This document shows positions 33,601 to 42,581 of a stretch of 60,456 bases of DNA, in pieces. A program made the translations under genes and the position numbers. The notes beneath the pieces were generated by a model. That model had not been told where the DNA came from. It did not search any database and saw only the letters and a list, made by a program, of their open reading frames with translations. Origin of the DNA: CAZEDL01 sp964585245. GTDB lineage: Bacteria > Patescibacteriota > Patescibacteriia > Magasanikbacterales > GWA2-37-8. The DNA lies in the NCBI GenBank assembly GCA_964585245.1, contig CAZPCV010000001.1:1-60456 (forward strand), read 5' to 3'. Numbering within the stretch: position 1 is the first letter of the stretch; every line of letters begins with the position of its first letter.

Positions 33601-35526
33601 TTATGGGCTTAATAAATCCAGCGGATTAAGGTCAGTTTTCCACTCTGCGGGGACAAACGCCAGACATTTTTTGGCTGTCTGTTTGTAGGTCGCGAGCTTA
33701 AGTTTTATTAGTATAATATACCCAAAGCCCTTCTTGCTACGCTCTGGGTAGCAGGGGGTTGGCGGCATTACTATAGCGTCTTCTTTTAGCTCCGTCAACG
33801 CATTTAATTGTTTAAATAAACGATCAGCTTCACGAGTGGCGGCTGCTCGATCAGCGTGTTCAAAACTGAGTTTTAACAAGAACCAATAGGGCGGATATTT
33901 AAACCGTCGGCGTTGCTTCAATTCCTCACTATACCAGACACTGGGCGCAGCCAGTTGCGTGAATATCGCCTGGTCGGGATGGCGGGTTTGGAGCAGGCAT
34001 CGGGCAGTGGGTGGAATCAGATAGCGGGCAGTTTGGAGGTAATACCACAACCGTTCGGTTATTTTGAATTCAGGGATAAACAAGAGTGAATCTGGATCAA
34101 CAAAAACGACTAATCGTACTTTAGCCCAGGGAATACCTGAGGCAGTAAGAGTGGTAGTGACTAGCCATAGCGGGGCAGTAGTAGGGGGAAGTTTGTTTTT
34201 GGTATCAGCATCGAGTCGAATCAGGGTGGCTTTCTGTGATGAGGCAAGAGGCTTCAATAATCGTTCCACTTTTTCGGTACCAGTTCCGGAAAACTTGATC
34301 AAAGCGCCACGACAGTTGGGGCAGGTACTGGGTAAGGGTTGCTTAGTTTTGCAGAAACGGCACTCCAATACTCTCGCAGCCTCATGTGAAATAAGTGGGC
34401 GGTCGCATTCGCGGCAGCGCCAGATAAACCGACAGTCCTGACAGGTTATGTATGAAGCTGAGCCTCGACGATTTACGATACAAATAGCCATTTCATTCTC
34501 CTTGATTTCGCCCAGTGCTTCCGTAGCTTGTTCAGAGAGGGGTGAACGATTGCCACGGTATTGTTCATCGTTAAGATTTATAATTTCAATAGGGTGGTTA
34601 GTTTTTGTAGCCTTCTCAAAAAGCGGTTCGGCCAGATTATGTTCGTAAAGACCTTGTTTAGAAAAATAATAGGTTTCGAGCGACGGTACGCTTCCGCAGA
34701 GCGTCAGGTGGGCTTTGTGTTGCCAGGCAAGCATACGCGCCGCATCACGAGTTTCGATGCGCGGAGCTGCGTCAAAGCTTTTGTAATTAGGGTTAGCTTC
34801 GTCGAGTACGAAAATATGAGTCAGCACACTCCACGGCAAAAATAAAGCCGAACGCGTGCCAATGACCAAGAGCGGCTCGCCTCGCCACAGGCGAAGCCAG
34901 ATAGAAAAGAGCTCTTTTGGTTTGGTAGAACTGTCAAAAAGTACGGCGGTAGTTTTTAAATCAGCAGGTATACTTTTTTTTACAGCGTTTAGTTGATCTA
35001 TCTCTGGCACTAGAATAAGTTGCTGGCCGCTATTTTTTATTAATTCTGCCTGTAAAAAAGCATCCAGTTCATTTGTTGATTGATGATGAAAAAAATTAAT
35101 TTTTGCCGAATTTTTAGAAGAAGTGGGGAACGGGTAAGTGTTGCTGGCAGTCGTGAAAGCGGCTACCTTGCTTTTTTGCAGAGGGAATAAAGTGTTTTTA
35201 ATGAGCCAGCCGAGCGAAGTTTGGTATAATAGGCTAATTTCTTGGAGAAAAAATAATTGGGGTGCAGTTAAAGCCGGAGCTGGATTGATTATGCTTTTTA
35301 TTTTTTTAAGTACTTGCTGCGGGGGTAGAGAGGGGGCTGTGGCAGTTGTTTTAATTACTACCCCATATTGCAGGCTTTTTCCAAAAGGCACCGTCACTAA
35401 TTGACCGATAGTAATTAAATTTTTTAATTCAACCGGAATAAGATACGTAAGCGTAGAGAATTGTCTGGGCAGTCGCCGGGCCAGAACTATGTCAGCAAAC
35501 ATACGATCACGATCAGGAATATACAA
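33601..35526 (-). CDS. priA: PriA-like primosomal protein lacking the ATP-binding P-loop
   Basis: A 641-residue homologue of PriA, the replication-restart helicase. The 3'-DNA-binding start (ADIVLARRLPRQFSTLTYLIP) and the zinc module are clear: CQDC, CREC, CRFC, CPNC, then SGTGTEKVERLL. But where PriA has GxTGSGKT the sequence reads FFHHQSTNELDAFLQAEL, and the DEEH box reads LDEANPNYKSFD. ATP hydrolysis is therefore unlikely. Probably it serves a structural or loader role. The ATG at 35502 (MFADIV) could be the start. It is upstream of def. Confidence 0.88.
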   Translation of the reverse strand: MYIPDRDRMFADIVLARRLPRQFSTLTYLIPVELKNLITIGQLVTVPFGKSLQYGVVIKTTATAPSLPPQQVLKKIKSIINPAPALTAPQLFFLQEISLLYQTSLGWLIKNTLFPLQKSKVAAFTTASNTYPFPTSSKNSAKINFFHHQSTNELDAFLQAELIKNSGQQLILVPEIDQLNAVKKSIPADLKTTAVLFDSSTKPKELFSIWLRLWRGEPLLVIGTRSALFLPWSVLTHIFVLDEANPNYKSFDAAPRIETRDAARMLAWQHKAHLTLCGSVPSLETYYFSKQGLYEHNLAEPLFEKATKTNHPIEIINLNDEQYRGNRSPLSEQATEALGEIKENEMAICIVNRRGSASYITCQDCRFIWRCRECDRPLISHEAARVLECRFCKTKQPLPSTCPNCRGALIKFSGTGTEKVERLLKPLASSQKATLIRLDADTKNKLPPTTAPLWLVTTTLTASGIPWAKVRLVVFVDPDSLLFIPEFKITERLWYYLQTARYLIPPTARCLLQTRHPDQAIFTQLAAPSVWYSEELKQRRRFKYPPYWFLLKLSFEHADRAAATREADRLFKQLNALTELKEDAIVMPPTPCYPERSKKGFGYIILIKLKLATYKQTAKKCLAFVPAEWKTDLNPLDLLSP

Positions 35527-35537
35527 ACTCCTCTCTT

Positions 35538-36329
35538 TTATAAAGTAAAGCTGGCGGTAAGGTAGCCGACTCCAAACGGGCTTTCATAACAGTAGGAGTG
35601 ATATTGATAGTTCACACCACGCAACACTCCGCTCAGCATCAAAAACGCCCGGAAACCGCATTCAGCGGCGGCGCTGATCATGGCGGGGTCGATTTGTAAC
35701 AGGCCGGTCGTATTTTGTAAGGCAAAGAGGTTTTGGATTTTTTGGTCGAACTCTGCTCCCAGAGGATTGAAGCCGGCTGGCGCATCGGTGGTGAGAGCGT
35801 GTGAGAGGTCGCCTGACGCAATTACCGCTACCCGTTTGTTGCAATTCATGATTTGTTCTTTAATCAGCCCGCCAAATTCTAAATGGGTCTTCCAATCAGC
35901 GTCGCAAAATCCTATCGGGATAATAGGAATGTTGTTTAAGTGTTTGGTCAGGAAGTATAAAGGTACTGTCACGCCATGATCAAGCGGGGGCTCGCTAATA
36001 GAGCGGCAAGTGATGTTGACGCTTTCACATGCTTGGCGCAGCGACGACATGAGCTGCATTTCGCCGTTAAAAGTAAGTTGGGTACTAAGGTCACCAAATT
36101 CGCGTAGGTCGCTTTGGTATTTCGGACACAGATTTACGGTAAACGCATCTTTTAATAAATTGCCGTGCGGCGAAAAGATAACGATCACTTCGGGTTTTGA
36201 CAAATATAGGTCTTCTTCTAGTTTTTCCAAAGCCCGCTTGGTTTTATCGATTTTTTTGGCAGCTTCTTTGCCAATACTCGGAATCAAGAGCGGGGGGTGC
36301 GGGGTGATGGCAGCGAAAACAAGCGACAT
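35538..36329 (-). CDS. Class III extradiol dioxygenase / LigB-fold protein
   Basis: A 263-residue protein. AITPHPPLLIPSIG at the start (metal His), VIFSPHGNLL, and SGDLSHALT in the middle fit the LigB/AmmeMemoRadiSam B fold. Typical partners of the radical-SAM Memo system are not adjacent. Its enzymatic role is unknown: members range from ring-cleaving dioxygenases to cofactor-assembly helpers. It is upstream of the PriA-like gene by 11 bases on the same strand. Confidence 0.82.
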   Translation of the reverse strand: MSLVFAAITPHPPLLIPSIGKEAAKKIDKTKRALEKLEEDLYLSKPEVIVIFSPHGNLLKDAFTVNLCPKYQSDLREFGDLSTQLTFNGEMQLMSSLRQACESVNITCRSISEPPLDHGVTVPLYFLTKHLNNIPIIPIGFCDADWKTHLEFGGLIKEQIMNCNKRVAVIASGDLSHALTTDAPAGFNPLGAEFDQKIQNLFALQNTTGLLQIDPAMISAAAECGFRAFLMLSGVLRGVNYQYHSYCYESPFGVGYLTASFTL

Positions 36330-36375
36330 ATGTAGGAAAAATTAAGCGATAAAATAGGAGTGAATTGGAACGTTT

Positions 36376-38598
36376 TTATTTTTTGGCAGCAACCGTAACA
36401 TTACCATTGGCTACCCATTCAGCAAGTCGAGAGGGCTCATCGAAACGGCGAACATAATCGGGGTTGCCAAGCGTAATAAGTACATATTGTTTTTTAGTTG
36501 AGTTCACCTGAATCAACATAATCAGTACCGAACCGGCTTCGTCGGTATAGCCAGTTTTACTGGCTAAAATCGTATAGTTTTGTTTTTTATTGCTACTGAA
36601 ATAAAGATCGTTGGTGCTTTTTATTTGATGAGGTAAGCTTTTTTTACCAACAGTACCAGCAAAGGAGTAGGTAGATTTTTGTAGAATTGGTTTTAAGACC
36701 GGATCGGCCAGCACTTTGACAAATATTTTTAATAAATCACGGGGTGTGGATTTATTTTCGGAGTTAAGCCCGCTCACATCAGCGAGCGAAGAGTTGTCTG
36801 CGCCCCATTCACTTAGGCGTTCATTCATACGTTGCAACAAACCGGCTTCCGTAAGGCCCACTCCTTGAGCTAGTAAACCTGAGGCGCTATTAATTGAGCC
36901 GATGAGCAGCGCATTTAACAGGTCAATATTTTTAATTTTTTCCGATTCTTTAAATCCAATTTTATTATCATACTGTTTTAATTTTTTGCTTTCGTAGGTA
37001 GCAGTTTGTTGCGGTTTGAAATCAGTGTTCAGCGCTTCGTAGGCAGTGATGAGCTTGGTGAAAGAAGCGATCGGTCGCGCCGTATCAATATTTTTTCCGG
37101 CCAGTAATCGTCCCGACGGGTATTCAGCCACAAGATAACTGGGTAATTTGGTAGTGAAGGAGTTTGGAACAGCCGATTCGCTGTCGCCCAAGAATTTGTT
37201 TTTGGCAGACAGCAGGCTGCTGTTCAAGAACAGTGATTGTCCGCTAGGAACGGTTAGTAAAGCGAGCAGATCGACCGTAACGATATTTTCTTTTTTATAA
37301 CCAAGAGCGGTAAAGGTATCGTTATCGGCAATTCTGCGTTTTTTGCCTTTTTCGATCACGTAGATGGTGTTGCTATCGTTTGATTTCAGCAGCGAGCCAT
37401 CGGCAAACGTAATGGGCGTGTCAGCCACCGGGAAGGCGTTTAAATCTTTTACCAGATGTTTTTCGATCGGGATATTTTTGTAGTTAGTCGCAGCGACTTT
37501 TTTATCAATCAAAGGATAAAAAAGATTGTCTTTTAATAGGTAGTACTTGTTGTTCAGATCGGTTATTTGATAAATAACGCCAGCAGGCGCGGTACTTTCG
37601 GCGTTAATCGTCAAACCAATTTTGTAATTAGCTAAATCAGCGTCACTGACGTCAATAATTTCTTGGGGGTTATAGCCAAACGTGCGAATAACAGCCTCCG
37701 AGGCAAACGGACGAATAGTATCATTATCAAGTAAATAAGTGGTTCTACCAGGGCTTCGGAGCAAGGAATAGTTGGGCAGGTTAATTTCTTTGCCAACCGG
37801 ATAATTTTGTAATTGGATATCAGGCACAATAATAGCTAGTTTGGGGTCGGTACGAGTGACAAGTGCTGTTTGATTGGCAAAACGATGCCTTTCACCGTCT
37901 CGAATTAGCCACATTTCAGTCGAACTAGCTGATTGCAATAACGAGCCATCCGGATAAATTTCTTCAAACCAGGTATTCCAAATGCGCCAGAAATTTAAAT
38001 TACCGTGTTCATGCGGGGTATAAGTATATAAAAAAGCCGTCGCCCAGCTTTGCGGGATAATTTGCTTGTTATCGATGAGAACCGGTACGTCCTTTTTGAG
38101 TATAATGGAGTTCCTTTCTTTATTATCGTAATACCAACGCATGATTCCGGCCGCATCATCGACCTGTTTGGCGAAGCCTTTGTGTTTAGCCACTTTCGGG
38201 TCTTCGCGTGAGCAGCTGTCGCACACCGCATAGCCGGTTGCCCAATCGAGCTGGCGGGAGGAGGGGGTATCATCGGTAATGAGGCTTTGTTCTTTTTGTA
38301 GCGTTACTAATAAAAATTTGGGGTTAATCTGATAGGTTTGCGCCGAATCATAAATAATCTCGGCGGCGCTTTTTTCTACCCCTTTTACGTCGGGAGCTTT
38401 GTATTGGCGTAAGTAACTGCCTTTACTGTCTAAAAAATTTTGTATATCTCCGCTGGTCCAGTTGTTGTAATCCTGCAGCTCAGGATCAGAAATAATAAAA
38501 TGCGGGTTAAAGTCAGCGGTAGTAACTGCCTGGGCTAGCCCTGGCAGGTTAAGAGCGAGTAACGACACGAGGAGTGCGTATCTTTTAAATAGAGACAT
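36376..38598 (-). CDS. Secreted mosaic protein with C-terminal S11 D-Ala-D-Ala carboxypeptidase
   Basis: About 740 residues. A signal peptide (MSLFKRYALLVSLLALNLPG) is followed by an alpha-helical segment with LLVTLQKEQSLITDD that resembles lysozyme-like/transglycosylase helices. Then come at least three similar repeats built around GSLL-x-S...YLIxxGxxRxF..., and finally an S11 peptidase domain: SxxK motif IASFTKLITAYE, GSINSASGLLAQ, and KTG in LASKTGYTDEAGS. D,D-carboxypeptidases trim peptidoglycan side chains. The ATG at 38598 fits the signal peptide better than 38619. The repeats could bind wall glycans. Confidence 0.85.
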   Translation of the reverse strand: MSLFKRYALLVSLLALNLPGLAQAVTTADFNPHFIISDPELQDYNNWTSGDIQNFLDSKGSYLRQYKAPDVKGVEKSAAEIIYDSAQTYQINPKFLLVTLQKEQSLITDDTPSSRQLDWATGYAVCDSCSREDPKVAKHKGFAKQVDDAAGIMRWYYDNKERNSIILKKDVPVLIDNKQIIPQSWATAFLYTYTPHEHGNLNFWRIWNTWFEEIYPDGSLLQSASSTEMWLIRDGERHRFANQTALVTRTDPKLAIIVPDIQLQNYPVGKEINLPNYSLLRSPGRTTYLLDNDTIRPFASEAVIRTFGYNPQEIIDVSDADLANYKIGLTINAESTAPAGVIYQITDLNNKYYLLKDNLFYPLIDKKVAATNYKNIPIEKHLVKDLNAFPVADTPITFADGSLLKSNDSNTIYVIEKGKKRRIADNDTFTALGYKKENIVTVDLLALLTVPSGQSLFLNSSLLSAKNKFLGDSESAVPNSFTTKLPSYLVAEYPSGRLLAGKNIDTARPIASFTKLITAYEALNTDFKPQQTATYESKKLKQYDNKIGFKESEKIKNIDLLNALLIGSINSASGLLAQGVGLTEAGLLQRMNERLSEWGADNSSLADVSGLNSENKSTPRDLLKIFVKVLADPVLKPILQKSTYSFAGTVGKKSLPHQIKSTNDLYFSSNKKQNYTILASKTGYTDEAGSVLIMLIQVNSTKKQYVLITLGNPDYVRRFDEPSRLAEWVANGNVTVAAKK

Positions 38599-38617
38599 AG
38601 TAACAAAAAATTGGGAC

Positions 38618-38647
38618 AAAAATAGTACCTAAATGATTAGGTACTAT
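38618..38647 (-). terminator. clpB terminator
   Basis: On the minus strand a perfect 10-bp stem (38622-38631 with 38638-38647) is followed by a T-run (A bases at 38618-38622). It is located about 45 bases downstream of the clpB stop. Confidence 0.8.
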
Positions 38648-38693
38648 ACCATAGTCTTTCTGGGAAAGGAAACCCAAAATGTCTGAAAATGGC

Positions 38694-41027
38694 TTAGGTG
38701 ATGGTCAGTTCGTTTTTATGCAGACCAATCGAAATAGTTTGTCCATCGATTACTTCGCCGGCAATTAATTTTAGGGCCAACTTATCGAGAATTTCCTGCT
38801 GAATCAGACGTTTCAACGGGCGAGCTCCATAATCGCTGTTATACCCGGTTTTGGCCAAGTGTTTTTTGGCTGCCGGGTCGATAGTGAGGGTAATTCTTTT
38901 TTCGTTTAAACGGTTTTGTAAGTCTACCAGTTGCAGATCCACAATTTGCTCGATTTCTTTTTCGCCTAATGAGTGGAAAATGATAATTTCGTCTAAACGA
39001 TTGAGGAATTCTGGTTTAAAATGATCACGAAGAGCGTTCATTACTTTTTCTTTGATATCTTTTTCGTCTTTTTTCTTTTTAGCATGATCATGCTCAAAGC
39101 CGAATTCGCCGCGTTTTTTGAAATCGAGGATCATGTGGCTGCCCAGGTTGCTGGTCATGATAATAACGGTGTTTTTGAAGTTAACGGTTCGACCCTTGGC
39201 ATCGGTAACGCGGCCATCATCCAAGATTTGTAATAACAAATTAAAGACATCCGGATGAGCTTTTTCGATTTCATCAAATAGGATAACGGCATACGGACGG
39301 CGACGAATAATTTCAGTCAGTTGTCCGCCTTCGTCGTAGCCGATATACCCGGGCGGGGAGCCGATAAGCTTGGCGACACTATGCTTCTCCATATATTCAC
39401 TCATATCAACGCGCACTAGTGCTTCCTCGGTATCAAAGAGGAATTCGGCTACGGCTTTGGCTAATTCAGTTTTACCGACTCCCGTAGGGCCTAGGAAAAT
39501 GAACGAGCCAATCGGACGTTGTGGTGGGGCGATCCCGGCCCGAGAACGACGAATCGCGTTTGCTACGGCCGCTACCGCTTCGCTTTGGCCAATGACTCGC
39601 TGACTCAAATTTTGTTCCATGGTGGTGAGCTTGCTGGTTTCACTTTGGAGCATTTTTTGCACGGGAATACCGGTCCAACGGGCCACTACGGCTGCAATTT
39701 CGGCTTCGGTGACGGCTTCTTTCAGAATACCCCGTGTATTTTGGAGTTCGATTAATTTGTGCTCATCATCCGTAATTGATTTTTCTAAGGTGGGGATGCG
39801 TCCATAGCGAATTTCGGCTACTTTTTGTAAGTCGCCGCGGCGTTCCTCGATATCAGCTTGTTGCTTCAACTGATCAATTTCTTTTTTGTAGGCTTGAATA
39901 CGGGTAATGATTTCTTTTTCATTTTTCCATTTGGCTTCCAACCCGGAGCTTTGTTCTTTCACTTCGGCCAATTCTTTGTCCACTTTTGCCAGTCGTTCTT
40001 TTGATTCGGCGTCGGTTTCTTTGGCTAAGGCCCGTTTTTCAATTTCTAATTTAATGGCCGTACGTTTCATTTTGTCTAATTCTTCGGGCATAGAATCCAT
40101 CTGTAGGCGCAAGGCCGAAGCGGCTTCATCAATCAGGTCGATGGCTTTATCAGGTAAAAAACGATCAGTAATGTAACGTTCCGAGAGTTTTACGGCTGAA
40201 ATTAAAGCTGTATCCGTGATGCGTACACCATGATGTACTTCATATTTTTCTTTGATTCCGCGCAAAATCGCGACCGCATCGCCCTCGCTCGGTTCGTTAA
40301 TTATGACCGGTTGAAAACGGCGCTCTAGAGCGGCGTCTTTTTCAATATACTTTTGATATTCTTTGAGTGTGGTGGCGCCAATCGTGCGCAGTTCGCCGCG
40401 GGCAAGTGCGGGCTTGAGCATGTTAGAAGCATCGACCGCCCCTTCGGTGCCGCCAGCGCCGACGATGGTATGAAGTTCGTCAATGAAGAGGATGATTTTT
40501 CCGGACGCTGACTGAATTTCTTTGAGGACCGCTTTTAAACGTTCTTCAAATTCGCCGCGAAACTTAGCTCCGGCCACCAGTGCGCCAATATCGAGCGAAA
40601 TAATTTCTTTGTTTTTCAAACTTTCCGGTACGTCGCCTTTGACGACTCGTTGGGCCAGACCCTCGGCCACGGCGGTTTTGCCAGTACCGGGTTCACCGAT
40701 CAGGACTGGATTATTCTTGGTGCGGCGGCTTAAAATTTGCATGACCCGTCGAATTTCATCATCACGCCCAATCACGGGGTCGATTTTTTCTTTACGGGCT
40801 AAATCTGTCAGGTTTTTACCATATTTTTCTAGCGCGTTATATTTACTTTCCGGGTCTGGCGAATCTACCCGCTGGCTGCCGCGCAAACTGGCCAGCGCCT
40901 TTAAGGCTGACTCATGAGTTATGCTGTATGAAGAAAAGATATCACTGACCGGATGTCGTAAACCCAATAACGCTAAAAATAAATGTTCGACGCTAATATA
41001 TTCATCGGTCATTTTTTTGGCTTCGGC
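38694..41027 (-). CDS. clpB: Chaperone ClpB, N-terminus lost in an assembly gap
   Basis: AAA+ disaggregase. Domains seen: part of the N-domain (ISVEHLFLALLG), first AAA module with IGEPGTGKTAVAEGLA and DELHTIVGAG, coiled-coil middle domain (about residues 300-420), second AAA module with LGPTGVGKTELAKAVAE and DEIEKAHPDV, and the C-terminal small domain ending with GARPLKRLIQQEILD. The frame runs into the N run at 41028 reading AEAKKMTDEY. From ClpB of other bacteria about 90 residues are missing upstream. The internal ATG at 41012 is not the real start. Confidence 0.96.
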   Translation of the reverse strand, partial: AEAKKMTDEYISVEHLFLALLGLRHPVSDIFSSYSITHESALKALASLRGSQRVDSPDPESKYNALEKYGKNLTDLARKEKIDPVIGRDDEIRRVMQILSRRTKNNPVLIGEPGTGKTAVAEGLAQRVVKGDVPESLKNKEIISLDIGALVAGAKFRGEFEERLKAVLKEIQSASGKIILFIDELHTIVGAGGTEGAVDASNMLKPALARGELRTIGATTLKEYQKYIEKDAALERRFQPVIINEPSEGDAVAILRGIKEKYEVHHGVRITDTALISAVKLSERYITDRFLPDKAIDLIDEAASALRLQMDSMPEELDKMKRTAIKLEIEKRALAKETDAESKERLAKVDKELAEVKEQSSGLEAKWKNEKEIITRIQAYKKEIDQLKQQADIEERRGDLQKVAEIRYGRIPTLEKSITDDEHKLIELQNTRGILKEAVTEAEIAAVVARWTGIPVQKMLQSETSKLTTMEQNLSQRVIGQSEAVAAVANAIRRSRAGIAPPQRPIGSFIFLGPTGVGKTELAKAVAEFLFDTEEALVRVDMSEYMEKHSVAKLIGSPPGYIGYDEGGQLTEIIRRRPYAVILFDEIEKAHPDVFNLLLQILDDGRVTDAKGRTVNFKNTVIIMTSNLGSHMILDFKKRGEFGFEHDHAKKKKDEKDIKEKVMNALRDHFKPEFLNRLDEIIIFHSLGEKEIEQIVDLQLVDLQNRLNEKRITLTIDPAAKKHLAKTGYNSDYGARPLKRLIQQEILDKLALKLIAGEVIDGQTISIGLHKNELTIT

Positions 41028-41127
41028 NNNNNNNNNNNNNNNNNNNNNNNNNNNNNNNNNNNNNNNNNNNNNNNNNNNNNNNNNNNNNNNNNNNNNNNNN
41101 NNNNNNNNNNNNNNNNNNNNNNNNNNN
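41028..41127. other. Assembly gap of 100 N
   Basis: A run of exactly 100 N. Unlike the other gap it has no duplicated flanks. Because about 270 bases of clpB plus its promoter must lie here, the N length is a placeholder and the true gap is longer. Confidence 0.9.
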
Positions 41128-41195
41128 TATAGAGTGATAAATTGAGTATACCAGATCTTTTCGCTTTGTCAAATCTATGTTAAACTGGCTTCATT

Positions 41196-41750
41196 ATGCG
41201 TATTTTTACTGCTTTACCGGTATCGAGCCCGGTGGCTGTCGAGCTGACTAAACAACAGCGAATATTGGAAAATTTGAATCCGGACATACCATTAAACTGG
41301 GTTGAACCGGATAATTTTCATGTTACTTTACAGTTTTTGGGCGAGTGTTCCGCTGCGCAACTAGCCACTATCAGCTCTATTTTGGCCGCTGTTGCCGCCT
41401 CATCGAGAGCTTTTCAGTTTAAAACCCAGGGGCTTGGAGTTTTTCCCAATCTGGCGGAGCCGCGGGTGGTTCTCGCAAAAATTGCTGATGAAAGTTATAA
41501 AGCCATGGAGTTAGAAGCGTTGCTTAACCATCAGTTGGCCCAAGCTGGCTTCCCGGTGTCCGATAAACCCTGGCAGCCCCATGTTACGCTCGGGCGTATC
41601 AAACCCTGCAGTCATTTTGATCCTTTTGTTTTGCCTCACGAGGCTCTGGGTGAACTAGAGTGGACCGTGGGCGAGGTACACCTGATTAAAAGCGAATTAA
41701 ATAGCGATGGTTCACACTATACAGTCCTGGAACGTTTTCATTTGCTATGA
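41196..41750 (+). CDS. thpR: RNA 2',3'-cyclic phosphodiesterase (2H family)
   Basis: A 184-residue enzyme with the two HxTx motifs of the 2H phosphoesterases: FHVTLQFLG near residue 47 and PHVTLGRIK near residue 129. MRIFTALPVSSPVAVEL is the standard start of the ThpR/LigT family. The family opens 2',3'-cyclic phosphates at RNA ends. The stop overlaps the start of the next gene by 4 bases (ATGA), indicating coupling. Confidence 0.94.
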   Translation: MRIFTALPVSSPVAVELTKQQRILENLNPDIPLNWVEPDNFHVTLQFLGECSAAQLATISSILAAVAASSRAFQFKTQGLGVFPNLAEPRVVLAKIADESYKAMELEALLNHQLAQAGFPVSDKPWQPHVTLGRIKPCSHFDPFVLPHEALGELEWTVGEVHLIKSELNSDGSHYTVLERFHLL

Positions 41751-42553
41751 AGCCGGTATATATTTTGGGAGTAAGAATTGATGCGCTGAGCCTGCGCGAA
41801 GCAATAAAAAAAGCCCGTCATTTTTTGTCATCCCACAAGGTTAATTTGATTTTTACTCCTAATCCGGAAATGGTTGTTAAGGCCAAAACTGACGGATTAT
41901 TTCGGGAGGTACTCAATACCGGGGATTTAAATTTATGTGACGGTAAAGGCCTGCAGCTCGTAAGCTCAGAAAAATTAGAACGGATTACTGGAATAGATTT
42001 TATGCTGGAACTGTGCGCTTTGGCCGAACAGAATCAAAAAAGTATTTTTTTATTAGGATCGGGGAGCGACGAGGTGGTTAACAAAACGGCCAAAAAACTG
42101 CTAGAGCGTTTCCCTAAATTAATGGTTGCCGGGATGGATAAAGGGCCGGAAATTATGGAGCAAAGAGCAAGGAGCAAGGAACAACTATCTTGTTCTTTGT
42201 TCCATGACCTATATTCTTTTGGTTTAAAAATTGATCCGGATCAAAACGAGGATTTACTTAAAAAAATAAACACCACCAAACCGGACATCCTCTTCGTTGC
42301 TTTCGGTATGGGCAAACAGGAGAAGTGGTTGTGTGAAAATAGAGGTAAAATGCCTACAGTGAGGATCGCGATCGGAGTAGGGGGCGCATTTGATTATATT
42401 TCCGAAAAAGTTAAGCGGGCACCTTGTTGGATGCGGAAAGTTGGGCTAGAATGGCTGTATCGTGTGTTTAAAGAGCCAAACCGTTTACTGCGGATTGTGA
42501 ATGCTACGATAATTTTTTTATACTTAAAATTGTTAGACAAAATAAAAATTTAG
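41747..42553 (+). CDS. WecG/TagA/CpsF-family glycosyltransferase with an in-frame palindromic insert
   Basis: A 268-residue GT26 enzyme. ILGVRIDALSLREAI, FTPNPEMVVKA, LCDGKGLQL, FLLGSG and DILFVAFGMGKQEKWL mark the family, which adds ManNAc-type sugars to undecaprenyl-linked GlcNAc. It fits the TagO-like gene at 11552. Between KGPEIM and DLLKKI there are about 20 extra residues (EQRARSKEQLSCSLFHDLYS region) encoded by a near-perfect DNA palindrome (42171-42203). The reading frame stays open, so the protein may tolerate it as a surface loop. Confidence 0.92.
   Translation: MKPVYILGVRIDALSLREAIKKARHFLSSHKVNLIFTPNPEMVVKAKTDGLFREVLNTGDLNLCDGKGLQLVSSEKLERITGIDFMLELCALAEQNQKSIFLLGSGSDEVVNKTAKKLLERFPKLMVAGMDKGPEIMEQRARSKEQLSCSLFHDLYSFGLKIDPDQNEDLLKKINTTKPDILFVAFGMGKQEKWLCENRGKMPTVRIAIGVGGAFDYISEKVKRAPCWMRKVGLEWLYRVFKEPNRLLRIVNATIIFLYLKLLDKIKI
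42171..42203. repeat. Palindrome inside the WecG-like gene
   Basis: ggagcaaggaacaa (42171-42184), loop ctatc, ttgttctttgttcc (42190-42203): 14 pairs, of which 2 are G-U. The upstream part is also repetitive (gagcaaagagcaaggagcaagg). It is in frame and adds residues that family members normally lack. Confidence 0.75.
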
Positions 42554-42581
42554 TTACCCCTTATTTATTTCAAGAAATGAT

